Shown: positions 30,512-40,645, counted from the first letter of the stretch. The stretch is DNA of 64,000 nucleotides from Bacteroidia bacterium (GCA_030427905.1 JAUICL010000001.1:1-64000), one strand, 5' to 3'. Numbers and translations: made by a program. Notes: generated by a model from the letters alone, not told the origin.

Positions 30512-30550
30512 ATTGATGAAGCCTATTTCTGAATGAAGTCTATATTGGCG

Positions 30551-30558
30551 TATCTTTG
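30551..30558 (+). promoter_or_regulatory. -7 box TATCTTTG for the M16 protease gene
   Basis: Exact TAnnTTTG match 8 bases before the ATG at 30567, implying a very short 5' leader. No -33 TTG at standard spacing. Confidence 0.45.
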
Positions 30559-30566
30559 CAGCCCCT

Positions 30567-31790
30567 ATGGACTTTCTCCATCACAGTTTTCCAAATGGTT
30601 TGCGCTTGGTGCACAAACCCACTGCAAATGGGCAGACCGCTCATTTTGGGTTGACCATCAATGCCGGCTCCCGAGATGAACGCGAGCACGAGCAGGGTCT
30701 GGCCCACTTTATAGAGCATTCACTCTTTAAAGGAACCAAACGGCGAAAAGCCTTTCACGTGCTCAATAGGATGGACAGTGTGGGTGCCGAGCTCAACGCT
30801 TATACCACCAAAGAAGAAACCGTGATCTACGCTTCATTTCTGAAGCAAGATTTTGAGCGAGCTATCGAGTTAATCGCCGATATCGCTTCGAATTCGACAT
30901 TTCCAGAAAAAGAAATAGCGAAGGAGCGAGATGTGATTATCGATGAGATTCAAAGTTATCAGGACAGCCCTGCAGAGCTAATTTTCGACGATTTTGAAGA
31001 GCTGATCTATGGATCGCACCCATTGGGCAGAAACATTCTGGGCACAGAAGAAAGCGTGAGAGGCTTAAGGAGAAAGGATATTCTCAATTTTGTCGGTAGA
31101 CGATACCTCGCGAGAGAGATGGTGGTGAGTTCGGTGGGTGATATTCCATTCAAAAAGCTCATCAAATGGGTCGAGAAACACTTTAGCCACCTATCCACAG
31201 AAGCAGGAGATCTCAGCCGATCGCCAATCGAGAAGGTTTACGTAGAGCGGAAGGAAGTAGACATGGATACGTTCCAGGCACACCTGATTATTGGTGGGGA
31301 AGCGTATCCGAACAATCATCGGTTGAACACGGCAACAGTTCTCCTCAACAACTATTTGGGTGGGCCAGCAATGAACTCCCGACTCAACATGAATATTCGG
31401 GAAAAGCACGGGATCGCCTACAACATCGAATCCAATTTTCAGCCCTACACAGATACAGGCGTGTTGAGCATCTACCTTGGCACGGATAAAAAGCTCCTAA
31501 ACCGAAGCGAAAAATTGGTCCATAAAGAGCTGAAGGTACTTCGAGAAAAGAAAATGACCTCTACGGCTTTGCACCGCGCAAAGCAACAGCTTCAGGGTCA
31601 GATCGCGCTTTCTCAGGAAGGTGGAGCCAATATGATGTTGGCTATTGGCAAAAGTATGATCGTGAAAGATCACGTGTCGAACATGAAAGATATTCTTGAT
31701 CGGATTGACCAAGTGACTCAAGAAGATGTATTGGAAGTGGCCAATTTTTGCTTCAGACCTGAGCATTTGAGTACCATGATCTATTATTAA
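30567..31790 (+). CDS. M16 family zinc metallopeptidase
   Basis: A 407-residue insulinase-type peptidase. The inverted zinc motif HxxEH is visible as HFIEH (about residues 46-50), with the third ligand Glu in the downstream ERDVIIDEI segment (about residues 115-125). The C-terminal half carries the usual R/Y segment (LNMNIREKHGIAYNIESNF). No signal peptide, so probably cytosolic. Length is typical of the single-gene processing-peptidase-like members. Substrate unknown. Confidence 0.92.
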   Translation: MDFLHHSFPNGLRLVHKPTANGQTAHFGLTINAGSRDEREHEQGLAHFIEHSLFKGTKRRKAFHVLNRMDSVGAELNAYTTKEETVIYASFLKQDFERAIELIADIASNSTFPEKEIAKERDVIIDEIQSYQDSPAELIFDDFEELIYGSHPLGRNILGTEESVRGLRRKDILNFVGRRYLAREMVVSSVGDIPFKKLIKWVEKHFSHLSTEAGDLSRSPIEKVYVERKEVDMDTFQAHLIIGGEAYPNNHRLNTATVLLNNYLGGPAMNSRLNMNIREKHGIAYNIESNFQPYTDTGVLSIYLGTDKKLLNRSEKLVHKELKVLREKKMTSTALHRAKQQLQGQIALSQEGGANMMLAIGKSMIVKDHVSNMKDILDRIDQVTQEDVLEVANFCFRPEHLSTMIYY

Positions 31791-31812
31791 TCTCCTTTCC
31801 CTTTCAATTGCA

Positions 31813-31820
31813 TAGATTTG
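31813..31820 (+). promoter_or_regulatory. -7 box TAGATTTG for the O-methyltransferase/ltaE pair
   Basis: Exact TAnnTTTG match 19 bases before the ATG at 31839. The final TTG of the box is in frame with the gene and mimics a start codon. No -33 TTG at standard spacing. Confidence 0.5.
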
Positions 31821-31838
31821 TCAAAACCAGTTTTGACA

Positions 31839-32492
31839 ATGGATTTCTTTGACCCCAAACTAGATGAGTACGTCGTAAAACACACAGCGACAGAACCAGC
31901 GGTATTAGCTGAACTCAATAGGCAGACGCACTTAAAAGTGCTCCAGCCGCGCATGCTTTCCGGACATTTTCAAGGCCGGGTATTGAGTATGATCACCCAT
32001 ATGGTAAAACCTAAGAATATTCTTGAAGTTGGAACGTACACCGGGTATTCGGCTCTTTGCATGGCCGAAGGTTTGGTGGAGGGTGGACAGATTGACACCA
32101 TCGATATCAACGAAGAGCTCGAACCTATTATCAGAAAGTACATTTCTGAAGCTGGAGCAGAAAATAAGATCACGTTTCACGTGGGAAATGCCCTTGACAT
32201 CGTTCCAACACTTGACAAAACATTCGACTTGGTTTTCATCGATGCCGATAAGGAAAACTATATCAACTATTTTAATCTGGTAATAGACCGGGTACCCGTT
32301 GGCGGATATATCATTGCTGATAATGTGCTCTGGAGCGGCAAGGTGCTGGATAAAAAGGAGATTGAAAATGACCTCGACACTCGAACCATTGTTGAATACA
32401 ATGCAATGATTCAAAACGATGATCGGGTTGAAAACGTACTTTTCCCCATTCGCGATGGTTTGATGGTAGCTCGAAAAGTCAAGAATTCATGA
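31839..32492 (+). CDS. SAM-dependent O-methyltransferase
   Basis: A 217-residue Methyltransf_3 (catechol O-methyltransferase-like) enzyme. The SAM-binding site reads [18 protein letters not shown], acid after strand 2 is in TIDINEE, and the metal-binding segment is [13 protein letters not shown] followed by [10 protein letters not shown]. The ATG at 31839 is chosen over TTG 31818, because that TTG is part of the -7 box TAGATTTG (31813-31820). It overlaps the threonine aldolase start by four bases. Confidence 0.92.
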   Translation: MDFFDPKLDEYVVKHTATEPAVLAELNRQTHLKVLQPRMLSGHFQGRVLSMITHMVKPKNILEVGTYTGYSALCMAEGLVEGGQIDTIDINEELEPIIRKYISEAGAENKITFHVGNALDIVPTLDKTFDLVFIDADKENYINYFNLVIDRVPVGGYIIADNVLWSGKVLDKKEIENDLDTRTIVEYNAMIQNDDRVENVLFPIRDGLMVARKVKNS

Positions 32493-33520
32493 GCAACAAA
32501 GTAATAGACTTACGTAGCGACACGGTAACCAAGCCAAGCAAGGGGATGATGGAAGCCATGTTTGCGGCTCCGGTAGGCGATGATGTTTTTGGTGAAGACC
32601 CCACGGTGAATGCACTGGAAGAAAAAACAGCGCGTATGTTCGGACATGAAGCGGGCCTTTTTTGTCCTTCTGGTACCATGACCAACCAAATCGCCATTCA
32701 GGTTCACACTTCTCCTGGCGATGAAGTGATCTGCCACAGCTCTTCACACGTCTACAATTACGAAGGTGGGGGAATAGCCAGAAATGCGGCTGCTTCGACC
32801 AAATTGGTGCACAATGATGGAGCTACCATGTCTGTTGCTGAGGTCAAAGCACTGGTCAATGAAGACTTTGATTGGCTTGCTAATACATCTCTTGTGGTTG
32901 CTGAAGACACATCAAACCGAGGTGGTGGAAAATGCTACAATACGGAAGAACTGGAAGCGCTCAGCCGATTTTGCAAGGACTCCAACCTATCTTTTCACCT
33001 CGATGGTGCACGTGTGATGAATGCTATTGTCGAAAAAAATCACGACGTATTGGCTTATGGGAATCTATTCGATAGCATTTCTATTTGTCTGTCCAAAGGG
33101 TTGGGAACCCCAGTTGGGTCGGTTCTTATTGGTCCGAAAAACTTCATTAAAGAAGCACGGCGCGTCAGGAAAGTGATGGGTGGTGGAATGCGGCAAGCCG
33201 GTATACTAGCAGCAGCTGGAATCTATGCACTCGATCAGAATGTGAGTAGATTGACTGATGACCACGACAGAGCTAAGGAATTAGCCCAGGCCCTCAATCG
33301 TGCTTCACAAGTGGTACATGCTATCCCCCCAGAGACAAATATTCTCTTGTTTGACCTCCAATCGAAAGAAGCCAAAGAAGCGGCACTTTTAAATCTCGAG
33401 AAAGAAGGATTGCGAGCCGTGTCGTTTGGACCAGCTAGAATCCGAATGGTCACACACTTGGATATTACCGATCAAGACATTGACGAGTCCAAAAGGATCA
33501 TTTCAAAGGTTTTAGACTAG
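32489..33520 (+). CDS. ltaE: Low-specificity L-threonine aldolase
   Basis: A 343-residue PLP enzyme that cleaves threonine or allo-threonine to glycine and acetaldehyde. The N-terminus [15 protein letters not shown] and segments [15 protein letters not shown] and [12 protein letters not shown] are diagnostic of the family. The PLP lysine is in [15 protein letters not shown] (about residue 200). Coupled to the O-methyltransferase by an ATGA overlap. Its TAG stop is formed by a CTAG shared with the convergent OmpA-family gene. Confidence 0.94.
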   Translation: MSNKVIDLRSDTVTKPSKGMMEAMFAAPVGDDVFGEDPTVNALEEKTARMFGHEAGLFCPSGTMTNQIAIQVHTSPGDEVICHSSSHVYNYEGGGIARNAAASTKLVHNDGATMSVAEVKALVNEDFDWLANTSLVVAEDTSNRGGGKCYNTEELEALSRFCKDSNLSFHLDGARVMNAIVEKNHDVLAYGNLFDSISICLSKGLGTPVGSVLIGPKNFIKEARRVRKVMGGGMRQAGILAAAGIYALDQNVSRLTDDHDRAKELAQALNRASQVVHAIPPETNILLFDLQSKEAKEAALLNLEKEGLRAVSFGPARIRMVTHLDITDQDIDESKRIISKVLD

Positions 33521-34812
33521 TAACCAGCTGTATTTTCGATGTACTGTACTTCTACTTTGCGATCGGCTGGATTCGCATATTGACTTTCAGCATCTCCGAG
33601 AAAATTCAGAACTAATCTGGTATTGGCTATTCCGCGTCCTATGAGATATTCTTTTACGGCCGCAGCTCTTTGCTTCGAAATCCAGGCATTGAACTCGGCA
33701 TTTCCAGTTTTATCGGCGTACCCAGTGATCAAGGCTGAGTACGATCGTTCGTTTCGCAATATATCGACCACTTTATTGAGCTGCGCCTGATGAGCCATGT
33801 TCAGCTCATGGCTATTCTTATCGAAAATTAGAGTGGCGCCACCTTCGGGCATAGACGTTGTAGTGCCATCGGGTTCTGAAATCGTTTTCCCTTCACCGAG
33901 TGCCTGGATCATATTTCTCAATTCGGCGATTTCGCCCTTCAACTCTTCATTTCCGGCCACGGCTCGCTCATTTCTAATCTCATTAATCTGACCTTGTATG
34001 TCTTCGAAACGATTGTTGTAGTTGGCTAAGATTCGATTATTCTCCTCGAGTAAATCTACGATACGCTCCGAGAATGGAAGTTCTTCAGGCTCTTCCTTCT
34101 TCTTTTTTTTCGGCTTTTTACCATTAGAGAAATCGATGGCAGGCTCTAGGTTTAATAGTTCGGCTTCGATTGAATTGTCCTTTGGAATACGGTAGTCTTC
34201 GGATGAGAGCAAGGGGGAATCTGACTCATCGTAGCCGCGCTCGTTGGTTTCGGGCATGACCTGATTCAAAAAGCTGAGCACCTGTTCTTCCATTTCCGTT
34301 TTTAAATCATAAACCATTCGCTGAAAAGCATAGAGTCCCACTTCTCCGTTCGCAGGGCTCATCATATCCCGATCTCCAAAATTCAATTGGTATCCATCTA
34401 TTTCTTGTAAGTCTGCAACTTGCCTCAATACAGGATTCACAAAACCATCAAAATCGCTTTCGAACTCTTGGTCGTGGATCCAAAACGCATTTCTCACGAT
34501 TGCTGTGGCTGCTATTTCGAAGTCAGTTGGATTAACCAATACTTCCACTCTACCATCGTATCCGTGTATTTGGTTATCTACGTACGACCGGAGTCCGTAA
34601 CGAATCATTTGCTCCAGGTGGGAGCGTGGTCCTGTATTAGAAAGTTCGTATTCGTTCACCACATACCGGTATTCCTTCACCGATTTGAGTACGTAATTTT
34701 CTTCCGAAATCCCCTTCTCTTCTGATCCGTACTGATTAATAATGGTCACATCCTGAGCCTGTACCAGGCCAGAAACAATGTACATCACTATTAAGCAAGC
34801 TATTCGGATCAC
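33517..34812 (-). CDS. OmpA family protein
   Basis: About 431 residues from the GTG at 34812, which gives a good signal peptide ([20 protein letters not shown]); the frame is open to a TTG at 34872, which would put a poorly typical extension in front. The N-terminal 200 residues are unassigned, a Lys/Glu-rich stretch ([13 protein letters not shown]) and a predicted coiled coil (about 220-280) follow, and the C-terminus (about 310-425) is an OmpA-like peptidoglycan-binding domain ([29 protein letters not shown]). Probably outer-membrane or periplasmic, linking to peptidoglycan. Confidence 0.85.
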   Translation of the reverse strand: MIRIACLIVMYIVSGLVQAQDVTIINQYGSEEKGISEENYVLKSVKEYRYVVNEYELSNTGPRSHLEQMIRYGLRSYVDNQIHGYDGRVEVLVNPTDFEIAATAIVRNAFWIHDQEFESDFDGFVNPVLRQVADLQEIDGYQLNFGDRDMMSPANGEVGLYAFQRMVYDLKTEMEEQVLSFLNQVMPETNERGYDESDSPLLSSEDYRIPKDNSIEAELLNLEPAIDFSNGKKPKKKKKEEPEELPFSERIVDLLEENNRILANYNNRFEDIQGQINEIRNERAVAGNEELKGEIAELRNMIQALGEGKTISEPDGTTTSMPEGGATLIFDKNSHELNMAHQAQLNKVVDILRNERSYSALITGYADKTGNAEFNAWISKQRAAAVKEYLIGRGIANTRLVLNFLGDAESQYANPADRKVEVQYIENTAGY

Positions 34813-35138
34813 TCGATTGGCAAATTTTCCACGAACTACATGGATAATTCGACAAATTACAACAGAATCCAATCAAAATCATCTTTTTTGACCCTTGACT
34901 TACCATCAAAATCCTGTTAAAAAGTGGAGTTTATCAACATGTATGCAACCCGCGCCCCACTTGAGTTACCTGTCAGAAGTTCACGCTATGATGTCATCTC
35001 CTAATTTATCCGGACCAGAAGGCCCTTCGTCGAGAAATCAACCACATTTATATGGCAACCTCTCGAATCTGATCTCGTCTTAACTACAGAACCCCGGTTT
35101 TACGGGGCGTTTTTAGAAAGGTTACAAAATATACTATT
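34813..35138. other. Intergenic region with short ORF and terminator-like hairpin; possible small RNA
   Basis: Between the divergent OmpA and DUF5684 genes. A 62-codon plus-strand ORF (34895-35083) has no recognisable product and an atypical composition rich in Ser, Pro and His. It ends eight bases before the hairpin at 35092-35107. No tmRNA, SRP, RNase P or 6S signature could be recognised by eye. It may encode a small RNA, or be only the leader of the next gene. Confidence 0.3.
35092..35114 (+). terminator. Terminator-like hairpin upstream of the DUF5684 gene
   Basis: CCCCG (35092-35096) pairs with CGGGG (35103-35107) around a short T-rich loop, followed by CGTTTTT. The stem is short. It lies 25 bases before the ATG at 35139, so it would either end an upstream small transcript or attenuate the downstream gene. 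Confidence 0.5.
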
Positions 35139-35576
35139 ATGAGCAGCATTATTCAAACATTGTCAGATTTCGCGATGGGCATCTACAACAGCTTCGGAGA
35201 AGGTGTTTTCGTCCTAGCCATTATTGTAGGTTTTATCGGAGTGGTAGCGCAGTGGCGTCTTTACGCTAAGGCGGGCCAGCCCGGAATCGCCTCAATCGTT
35301 CCCATCTGGAACTTTATCGTATTCTTAAGAATCGTTGGTCGACCAGCAAGCCACATTTTCTTGTTCTTGATTCCGATCTACGGTCAATTTTACATGATCC
35401 CAAAAGTTTACATTGAATTGTGTAACAGCTTCGGGAAAACTTCAATTGTAGACTATATCCTCGTGATTGTCTTCAATGGATTTTACGTACTCAACCTTGG
35501 TCTGTCCTATGAAGCAGAGTACCAAGGTCCGGTATACGGAACCGAAAGAGTGCAAGCCAAATCAGCTTTGGCTTAA
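35139..35576 (+). CDS. DUF5684-like small membrane protein
   Basis: A 145-residue protein with about three membrane segments. Segments AKAGQPGIASIVPIWNFIVFL and IVGRPASHIFLFLIPIYGQF are like the DUF5684 family (a signal-peptidase-I-associated or stand-alone membrane module), of unknown function. Its last 15 bases overlap the 3' end of alaS on the other strand. No promoter with a full consensus is seen. Confidence 0.8.
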   Translation: MSSIIQTLSDFAMGIYNSFGEGVFVLAIIVGFIGVVAQWRLYAKAGQPGIASIVPIWNFIVFLRIVGRPASHIFLFLIPIYGQFYMIPKVYIELCNSFGKTSIVDYILVIVFNGFYVLNLGLSYEAEYQGPVYGTERVQAKSALA

Positions 35577-38180
35577 TATCTCTCGGGCGCGGTTTAGGGC
35601 TGATTCAATGCCTTCGGGATTTTTTCCTCCCGCTGTTGCAAAGAATGGCTGTCCTCCACCCCCACCTTTAATATAAGATGCGAGCTCTTTTACAATAGTA
35701 CCGGAGCTAAACCGACCCCCTTTTACCAATTCATCAGACAAGGCCACCGACACGGTGGCTTTGTTTTTTTCAGCTGAAGCCAAAACCAAGAACAATGGAG
35801 CGCATTCAGATTTAAGCTGAAAGGCTAAATCTTTGATCGACCCAGCATCCAGATCAACTCTGGCTGCGATAAATCCAACTCCATTTATTTCTTCCCTTTG
35901 CGCTATCAATTCCGATTTGACCATTTTGGCCTTCGCGCGCGTTAGTGCTTCCAACTCCTTGGTGAGCTTTTGCTGCTCAGAAATCAAGTCTTCAATCGAT
36001 TTCACTGGGTTATTGGGCGACTTTAACATTCCGCGAATAGACTCTAGTGTGTCAATTGTATCAAAGACATAGGATTGTGCCGCGTTTCCAGTCACTGCTT
36101 CGACCCTTCTAATACCCGATGCTACTGAGCCTTCACTAGTAATTTTGAAAAACCCGATTTCACCCGTGTATTGAACGTGTGTCCCACCACAAAGCTCTAC
36201 ACTATCTCCAAATTTGATGACCCGCACAGCATCGCCGTACTTCTCACCAAATAGAGCTATAGCCCCCATATTCATAGCTTCATCCATCGAGATATTCCTT
36301 CTCTCGTCCAAATGAATGTTTTCTAAAATGTGCTGGTTAACCTGCTTTTCAACTTCCCTGATTTCTTCAGGCGTCAGTTTTGCAAAATGACTAAAGTCGA
36401 AACGTAGGTAATCCTTTTCTACAAGCGATCCTTTTTGTTCAACGTGCTTTCCGAGAACATCTCGTAAGGCGTGGTGAAGCAAGTGGGTAGCAGAGTGGTT
36501 TTTGGCAGTTGCATTCCGCTTCGACGCCGTGACCTTTCCAACCCATTCGCCTTCTTTTCCCTCTGGCGATTTTGGTGAAACATGTACGATCAGATTGTTC
36601 TCTTTGTAGGTATTGATAATGGGGAGCTTAACATCATCCATTTCAAGCACGCCTTGGTCGCCTACCTGTCCACCACCTTCTGGATAAAAGGGAGTTTGGT
36701 CAAATACCAAATGAAAGAGATCTTTTCCTTTCTGATTTACTTTTCTGTACTTGTTAATCTTCAAAGGTGAGCTCAGCGTATCGTAGCCCAAAAATTCAGT
36801 TGTTCCAGAATCTTCATTCACAACAATCCAATCTCCTGTATCTTGAGCGGCATCTTTTCGAGATCGAGCCTTTTGCTCAGCTAGAGCGTCATCAAAGGCC
36901 TTTTGATCAAAAGTCTTCCCATTCTCAGAAAGAATCAGTGAAGTCAGATCAGCTGGAAAACCATAAGTATCATATAGCTCGAAAGCGATTTTCCCGTCAA
37001 TGATGTCTCCTTTCGTCTTTGCGACCAACCCATCAATAAGTTCCATTCCTTTGGCAAGTGTCCGCAAGAAAGACTCTTCTTCTTCTTTGATTACCTGTAG
37101 GATAAGCCCTTTGTCCTTTTTTAACTCGGTGAAGAAATCACCCATTTGATCGATAAGCACTTCGCCTAAGCCGAATAAGATGGGCTCTTTGACATTGAGA
37201 AAGCTGTAGGCATAGCGCACAGCTCTTCTCAAAATGCGGCGGATCACATACCCCGCGCCTGTATTCGAAGGCATCTGGCCATCGGCAATAGCAAAGCTCA
37301 CTGCCCGAATGTGATCGACCAATACGCGAATGGCAATGTCAGACTTAGAGTCACTCGCTTGGTACTTAATCCCGCTTACCTTTTCGACATGAGCGATCAA
37401 GCCAGCAAAAACATCAGTATCGTAAGTCGACTGCTTGCCCTGGAGTACCATGGTCAATCGCTCAAATCCCATTCCTGTATCAATGTGTTTTGCCGAAAGC
37501 ATTTCGAGTGATCGATCTGCCTTTCGATTCATCTCCATGAATACCAAGTTCCAAATCTCGATCACGGCTGGGTGATCCATATTCACCAAAGACTTTCCAT
37601 CTACCTTAGCTCTCTCATCATCGGAGCGCATGTCTACGTGAATCTCGCTACAAGGTCCGCAAGGCCCTGAAGCCCCCATCTCCCAAAAGTTGTCTTTTTT
37701 GTTGGCAGCGATGATTCGATCTTCTGAAATCAGCTCTTTCCAAAAATCAAAAGCTTCCTGATCAAATGGAAGACCATCTTCTTCATCACCTTCAAAAACG
37801 GTCACGTAAAGTCGGCTGGTGTCGATCTGATACACCTTGGTCAGCAGCTCCCATGCCCAATTGATCGCTTCCTTTTTGTAGTAATCACCAAACGACCAAT
37901 TACCGAGCATTTCAAACATGGTGTGGTGATAGGTATCTACCCCAACTTCTTCTAAGTCATTATGCTTACCACTCACCCGCAGGCACTTCTGCGTATCAAC
38001 AGCACGACCAAATTTGGCTTCTTCATTCCCCAAAAACCAGTCTTTAAACTGGTTCATCCCAGCATTGGTAAACATCAATGTGGGGTCATTCTTCATGACA
38101 ATAGGAGCAGAAGGAACAATCTTATGTCCCTTTGTCTCAAAGAATTCTAAAAACTTTCGTCTTATTTCGGAGGATTTCAT
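35562..38180 (-). CDS. alaS: Alanine--tRNA ligase
   Basis: An 872-residue class II synthetase. The N-terminal catalytic domain begins with RRKFLEFFETKGHKIVPSAP and has GMGFERL. The editing domain carries the zinc ligands HSATH (about residue 565) and CGGTH (about residue 670), both intact. The C-terminal DHHA1-type domain ends in SYIKGGGGGQPFFATAGGK. Full length. It is divergent from the M23 peptidase gene. Confidence 0.97.
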   Translation of the reverse strand: MKSSEIRRKFLEFFETKGHKIVPSAPIVMKNDPTLMFTNAGMNQFKDWFLGNEEAKFGRAVDTQKCLRVSGKHNDLEEVGVDTYHHTMFEMLGNWSFGDYYKKEAINWAWELLTKVYQIDTSRLYVTVFEGDEEDGLPFDQEAFDFWKELISEDRIIAANKKDNFWEMGASGPCGPCSEIHVDMRSDDERAKVDGKSLVNMDHPAVIEIWNLVFMEMNRKADRSLEMLSAKHIDTGMGFERLTMVLQGKQSTYDTDVFAGLIAHVEKVSGIKYQASDSKSDIAIRVLVDHIRAVSFAIADGQMPSNTGAGYVIRRILRRAVRYAYSFLNVKEPILFGLGEVLIDQMGDFFTELKKDKGLILQVIKEEEESFLRTLAKGMELIDGLVAKTKGDIIDGKIAFELYDTYGFPADLTSLILSENGKTFDQKAFDDALAEQKARSRKDAAQDTGDWIVVNEDSGTTEFLGYDTLSSPLKINKYRKVNQKGKDLFHLVFDQTPFYPEGGGQVGDQGVLEMDDVKLPIINTYKENNLIVHVSPKSPEGKEGEWVGKVTASKRNATAKNHSATHLLHHALRDVLGKHVEQKGSLVEKDYLRFDFSHFAKLTPEEIREVEKQVNQHILENIHLDERRNISMDEAMNMGAIALFGEKYGDAVRVIKFGDSVELCGGTHVQYTGEIGFFKITSEGSVASGIRRVEAVTGNAAQSYVFDTIDTLESIRGMLKSPNNPVKSIEDLISEQQKLTKELEALTRAKAKMVKSELIAQREEINGVGFIAARVDLDAGSIKDLAFQLKSECAPLFLVLASAEKNKATVSVALSDELVKGGRFSSGTIVKELASYIKGGGGGQPFFATAGGKNPEGIESALNRAREILSQS

Positions 38181-38240
38181 AGAGTAGATTTCTAAATTCG
38201 CTTTAACACTAAATGGGAAATGAAGGTTGCTTCATTTAAC

Positions 38241-38248
38241 TACTTTTG
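38241..38248 (+). promoter_or_regulatory. -7 box TACTTTTG for the M23/MerR pair
   Basis: Exact TAnnTTTG match 20 bases before the ATG at 38269. No -33 TTG at standard spacing. Confidence 0.5.
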
Positions 38249-38268
38249 GGCCCCAGAGTAAAAGCTAG

Positions 38269-39240
38269 ATGGCAAAAATAAAATACAAGTACAATCCCAA
38301 CACGCTGAACTACGAAAAAATTCAGCTCACCATAGTCGACAGGCTAAAAAAGGTGGTGACGTATATGCTTGTGGGTTTGTTTTTTGCATCGATCATCATT
38401 TTTCTGGCTTACACATTCTTTGATTCTCCTAAAGAGTTGAACTTAAGAAGGGAGAACGCCCAGCTGAGAAAACAATACGAATTGATTAGTAAGGATCTCG
38501 ATCAGCTGAGTGCGGTATTGGCTGATATTGAGAACCGAGATGACAACATATATCGACAGATTCTTGAAACCGAACCTATTTCTTCAAATGTGCGCGCATC
38601 GGGTGTAGGTGGGGTAAACCGCTATAGTCATCTGGAAGGATATGAGAACTCGGAGCTGGTAATCGACGTTCAAGAGAAGCTTGATAAGCTCGCCAAGCGC
38701 ATGTACGTTCAGTCAAAATCATTTGATGAAGTGGTAGAGCTAGCTAAGGATAAAGAAAAGATGCTGGCATCTATCCCCGCAATTCAGCCAATCCCCAACA
38801 AGGATTTAAAGCGTATGGCAAGTGGCTTCGGGATGCGCGTCCATCCGATTTATAAAGTTCCGAAAATGCACTGGGGCATGGACTTTTCCGCGCCTACAGG
38901 CACCAACATTTTTGCCACTGGCGATGGGGTTGTCGAAAAGGTGGTTCACTCTCGCCGTGGACTCGGGAAATACGTTTTGATCGATCACGGTTATGGATAC
39001 AAAACGCAGTATGGCCACATGAGTGAAACCAAGGTGAGAAAGGGTCAGAAAGTAAAACGGGGCGATGTGATTGGATTGGTTGGAAATACTGGAATCAGCA
39101 GTGCACCACACCTCCATTATGAAGTATTAAAGGATGGTCGAAAAATAAACCCAGTCAATTTTTACTTCAACGATTTAACCCCTGAAGAGTACGATCAGAT
39201 GATCGAGCTTTCGTCTCACGCTAACCAATCTTTCGATTAG
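38269..39240 (+). CDS. M23 family metallopeptidase
   Basis: A 323-residue membrane-anchored LytM-type endopeptidase that likely cuts peptidoglycan cross-links. A short cytoplasmic N-terminus, a single membrane segment (about 30-52), a coiled coil (about 58-95), and the M23 domain at about 185-295. Zinc ligands are present: His and Asp of HWGMDFS and HxH of HLHYEV. It is followed two bases later by a MerR gene. In this phylum such anchored M23 proteins commonly act in cell elongation; that role here is inference. Confidence 0.92.
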   Translation: MAKIKYKYNPNTLNYEKIQLTIVDRLKKVVTYMLVGLFFASIIIFLAYTFFDSPKELNLRRENAQLRKQYELISKDLDQLSAVLADIENRDDNIYRQILETEPISSNVRASGVGGVNRYSHLEGYENSELVIDVQEKLDKLAKRMYVQSKSFDEVVELAKDKEKMLASIPAIQPIPNKDLKRMASGFGMRVHPIYKVPKMHWGMDFSAPTGTNIFATGDGVVEKVVHSRRGLGKYVLIDHGYGYKTQYGHMSETKVRKGQKVKRGDVIGLVGNTGISSAPHLHYEVLKDGRKINPVNFYFNDLTPEEYDQMIELSSHANQSFD

Positions 39241-39242
39241 AC

Positions 39243-39578
39243 ATGCCTTACAAAGAAAGAGAAGTCGAAAAACTGTACTACAGCATTGGTGAAGTCGCGA
39301 AAATGTTTGATGTCAACAACTCTTTGATTCGCTTTTGGGAGAAGGAGTTTGACATTCTAAAACCCAAAAAAAACAAAAAGGGAAACAGGCTTTTCACTAA
39401 AGAAGATGTCGAGAACATCAAAATCATCTACCACCTGGTAAAAGAGCGTGGATACACCCTGCAAGGCGCAAAAGACAAGCTAAAGGACAATAAGAACGAC
39501 ATCGCCGAAAACGTAGAGATTATCAAACATCTCGAAGATGTACGGGCTTTCTTGATGGAACTCAAGAAAAATCTCTAG
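39243..39578 (+). CDS. MerR family transcriptional regulator
   Basis: A 111-residue regulator with only a MerR DNA-binding domain (YSIGEVAKMFDVNNSLIRFW at the N-terminus, then GNRLFTKEDVENIKIIYHLV) and a short helical tail. No effector domain or metal-binding cysteines, so the signal is unknown. Two bases after the M23 peptidase gene, suggesting a common transcript. Its TAG stop arises from a CTAG shared with queA. Confidence 0.92.
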   Translation: MPYKEREVEKLYYSIGEVAKMFDVNNSLIRFWEKEFDILKPKKNKKGNRLFTKEDVENIKIIYHLVKERGYTLQGAKDKLKDNKNDIAENVEIIKHLEDVRAFLMELKKNL

Positions 39579-40639
39579 CGCAAGATCAGCATCGCATCGC
39601 CGTAGGAGAAAAAACGGTATTCTTCATCCACGGCAACTCGATAAACTTCCTTCGTGAATTCGAAACCCATGTATGCCGAAATCAGCATGAGCAAGGATGA
39701 CTTAGGCGTGTGAAAATTGGTCAGTAATGAAACGTTTGTCTTGAACTCATAGCCAGGACGAATGAAGATCTGGCTCGTTGATTTACCTGCACGCACATGC
39801 CCTGTACGATCAGCCGCTGTTTCGAGCGCTCTTAGTGTCGTGGTGCCAACTGCAAGGGTTCTTGATTGAGCATCTCCCACCATTCTATTTACTTCACTAG
39901 CCGTATCGTTGGGAATATCAAAAGACTCCTTGTGTATTTCGAACTCATCCAAATTTTCCCTGTAGATTGGGTTGAAAGTTCCCATGCCGATGGTGAGCGT
40001 GAGGTGCTTTTGCATGACTCCTTTTTTTGATAAAGATTCAAGCAATTTCGGTGTGAAATGAAGACCAGCTGTCGGAGCAGCTAAAGCCCCATCACTTTTG
40101 GCAAAAACCGTTTGATAACGCTCAGAATCACTCCATTCTACTGGGCGGCGTATGTAGGGCGGCAGCGGTGTTTTACCTAACTCAAACAGCTTTGAGCGAA
40201 GTTCAACCTTGGTCAACCCCATTCTAAATCCCACCCGCACTTCTTTTTCAGAGCATATTTCAAGGATCTCACCCAATAACTCCGCTTCACCAAAAACAAG
40301 CTTTGTGCCCACTTTTACCTTTCTCAGTGGATCAACCAGCATAATCCAGGACGGAAATTCACCTTCCGCTTCTTCGACTAGCAAAACTTGAAGCAAGGCT
40401 CCTTTCATCGATTCCTTCCGCGCAGTCATCCGAGCTGGAATAACACGGGTATCATTGAATACCGTTAAGTCGCCAGGTGCAAAATACTCAGGCAAATCAT
40501 AGAACATCCGATGCTCAATGGATTGATCTGCAAGGCGAACGACCATTAATCTGGAGTGATCGCGCTTTTCAGCCGGATACTCGGCTAAGAGGTGATCTGG
40601 TAAGCTGAAGTCAAAATCCGAAAGACCGAGGGCCTTCAT
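39575..40639 (-). CDS. queA: tRNA preQ1(34) S-adenosylmethionine ribosyltransferase-isomerase
   Basis: A 354-residue enzyme that transfers and isomerises the ribose of SAM onto preQ1 in tRNA to give epoxyqueuosine. Diagnostic segments are PAEKRDHSRLMVV, VFNDTRVIPAR and the C-terminal GTTTLRALE and NFHTPKSSLLML. Six bases downstream of hldD and on the same strand. The queuosine-linked genes queD and folE lie 1.1 kb away on the opposite strand. Confidence 0.96.
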   Translation of the reverse strand: MKALGLSDFDFSLPDHLLAEYPAEKRDHSRLMVVRLADQSIEHRMFYDLPEYFAPGDLTVFNDTRVIPARMTARKESMKGALLQVLLVEEAEGEFPSWIMLVDPLRKVKVGTKLVFGEAELLGEILEICSEKEVRVGFRMGLTKVELRSKLFELGKTPLPPYIRRPVEWSDSERYQTVFAKSDGALAAPTAGLHFTPKLLESLSKKGVMQKHLTLTIGMGTFNPIYRENLDEFEIHKESFDIPNDTASEVNRMVGDAQSRTLAVGTTTLRALETAADRTGHVRAGKSTSQIFIRPGYEFKTNVSLLTNFHTPKSSLLMLISAYMGFEFTKEVYRVAVDEEYRFFSYGDAMLILR

Positions 40640-40645
40640 AATCGT

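Noticed and set aside
31932-32414. 160-codon minus-strand ORF
   Set aside because: Antisense to a clear O-methyltransferase gene, with no family features.
34813-35138. tmRNA, SRP RNA, RNase P RNA or 6S RNA
   Set aside because: None of the conserved cores (for example the GGAAGGAAGC region of SRP or the tag ORF of tmRNA) could be seen.
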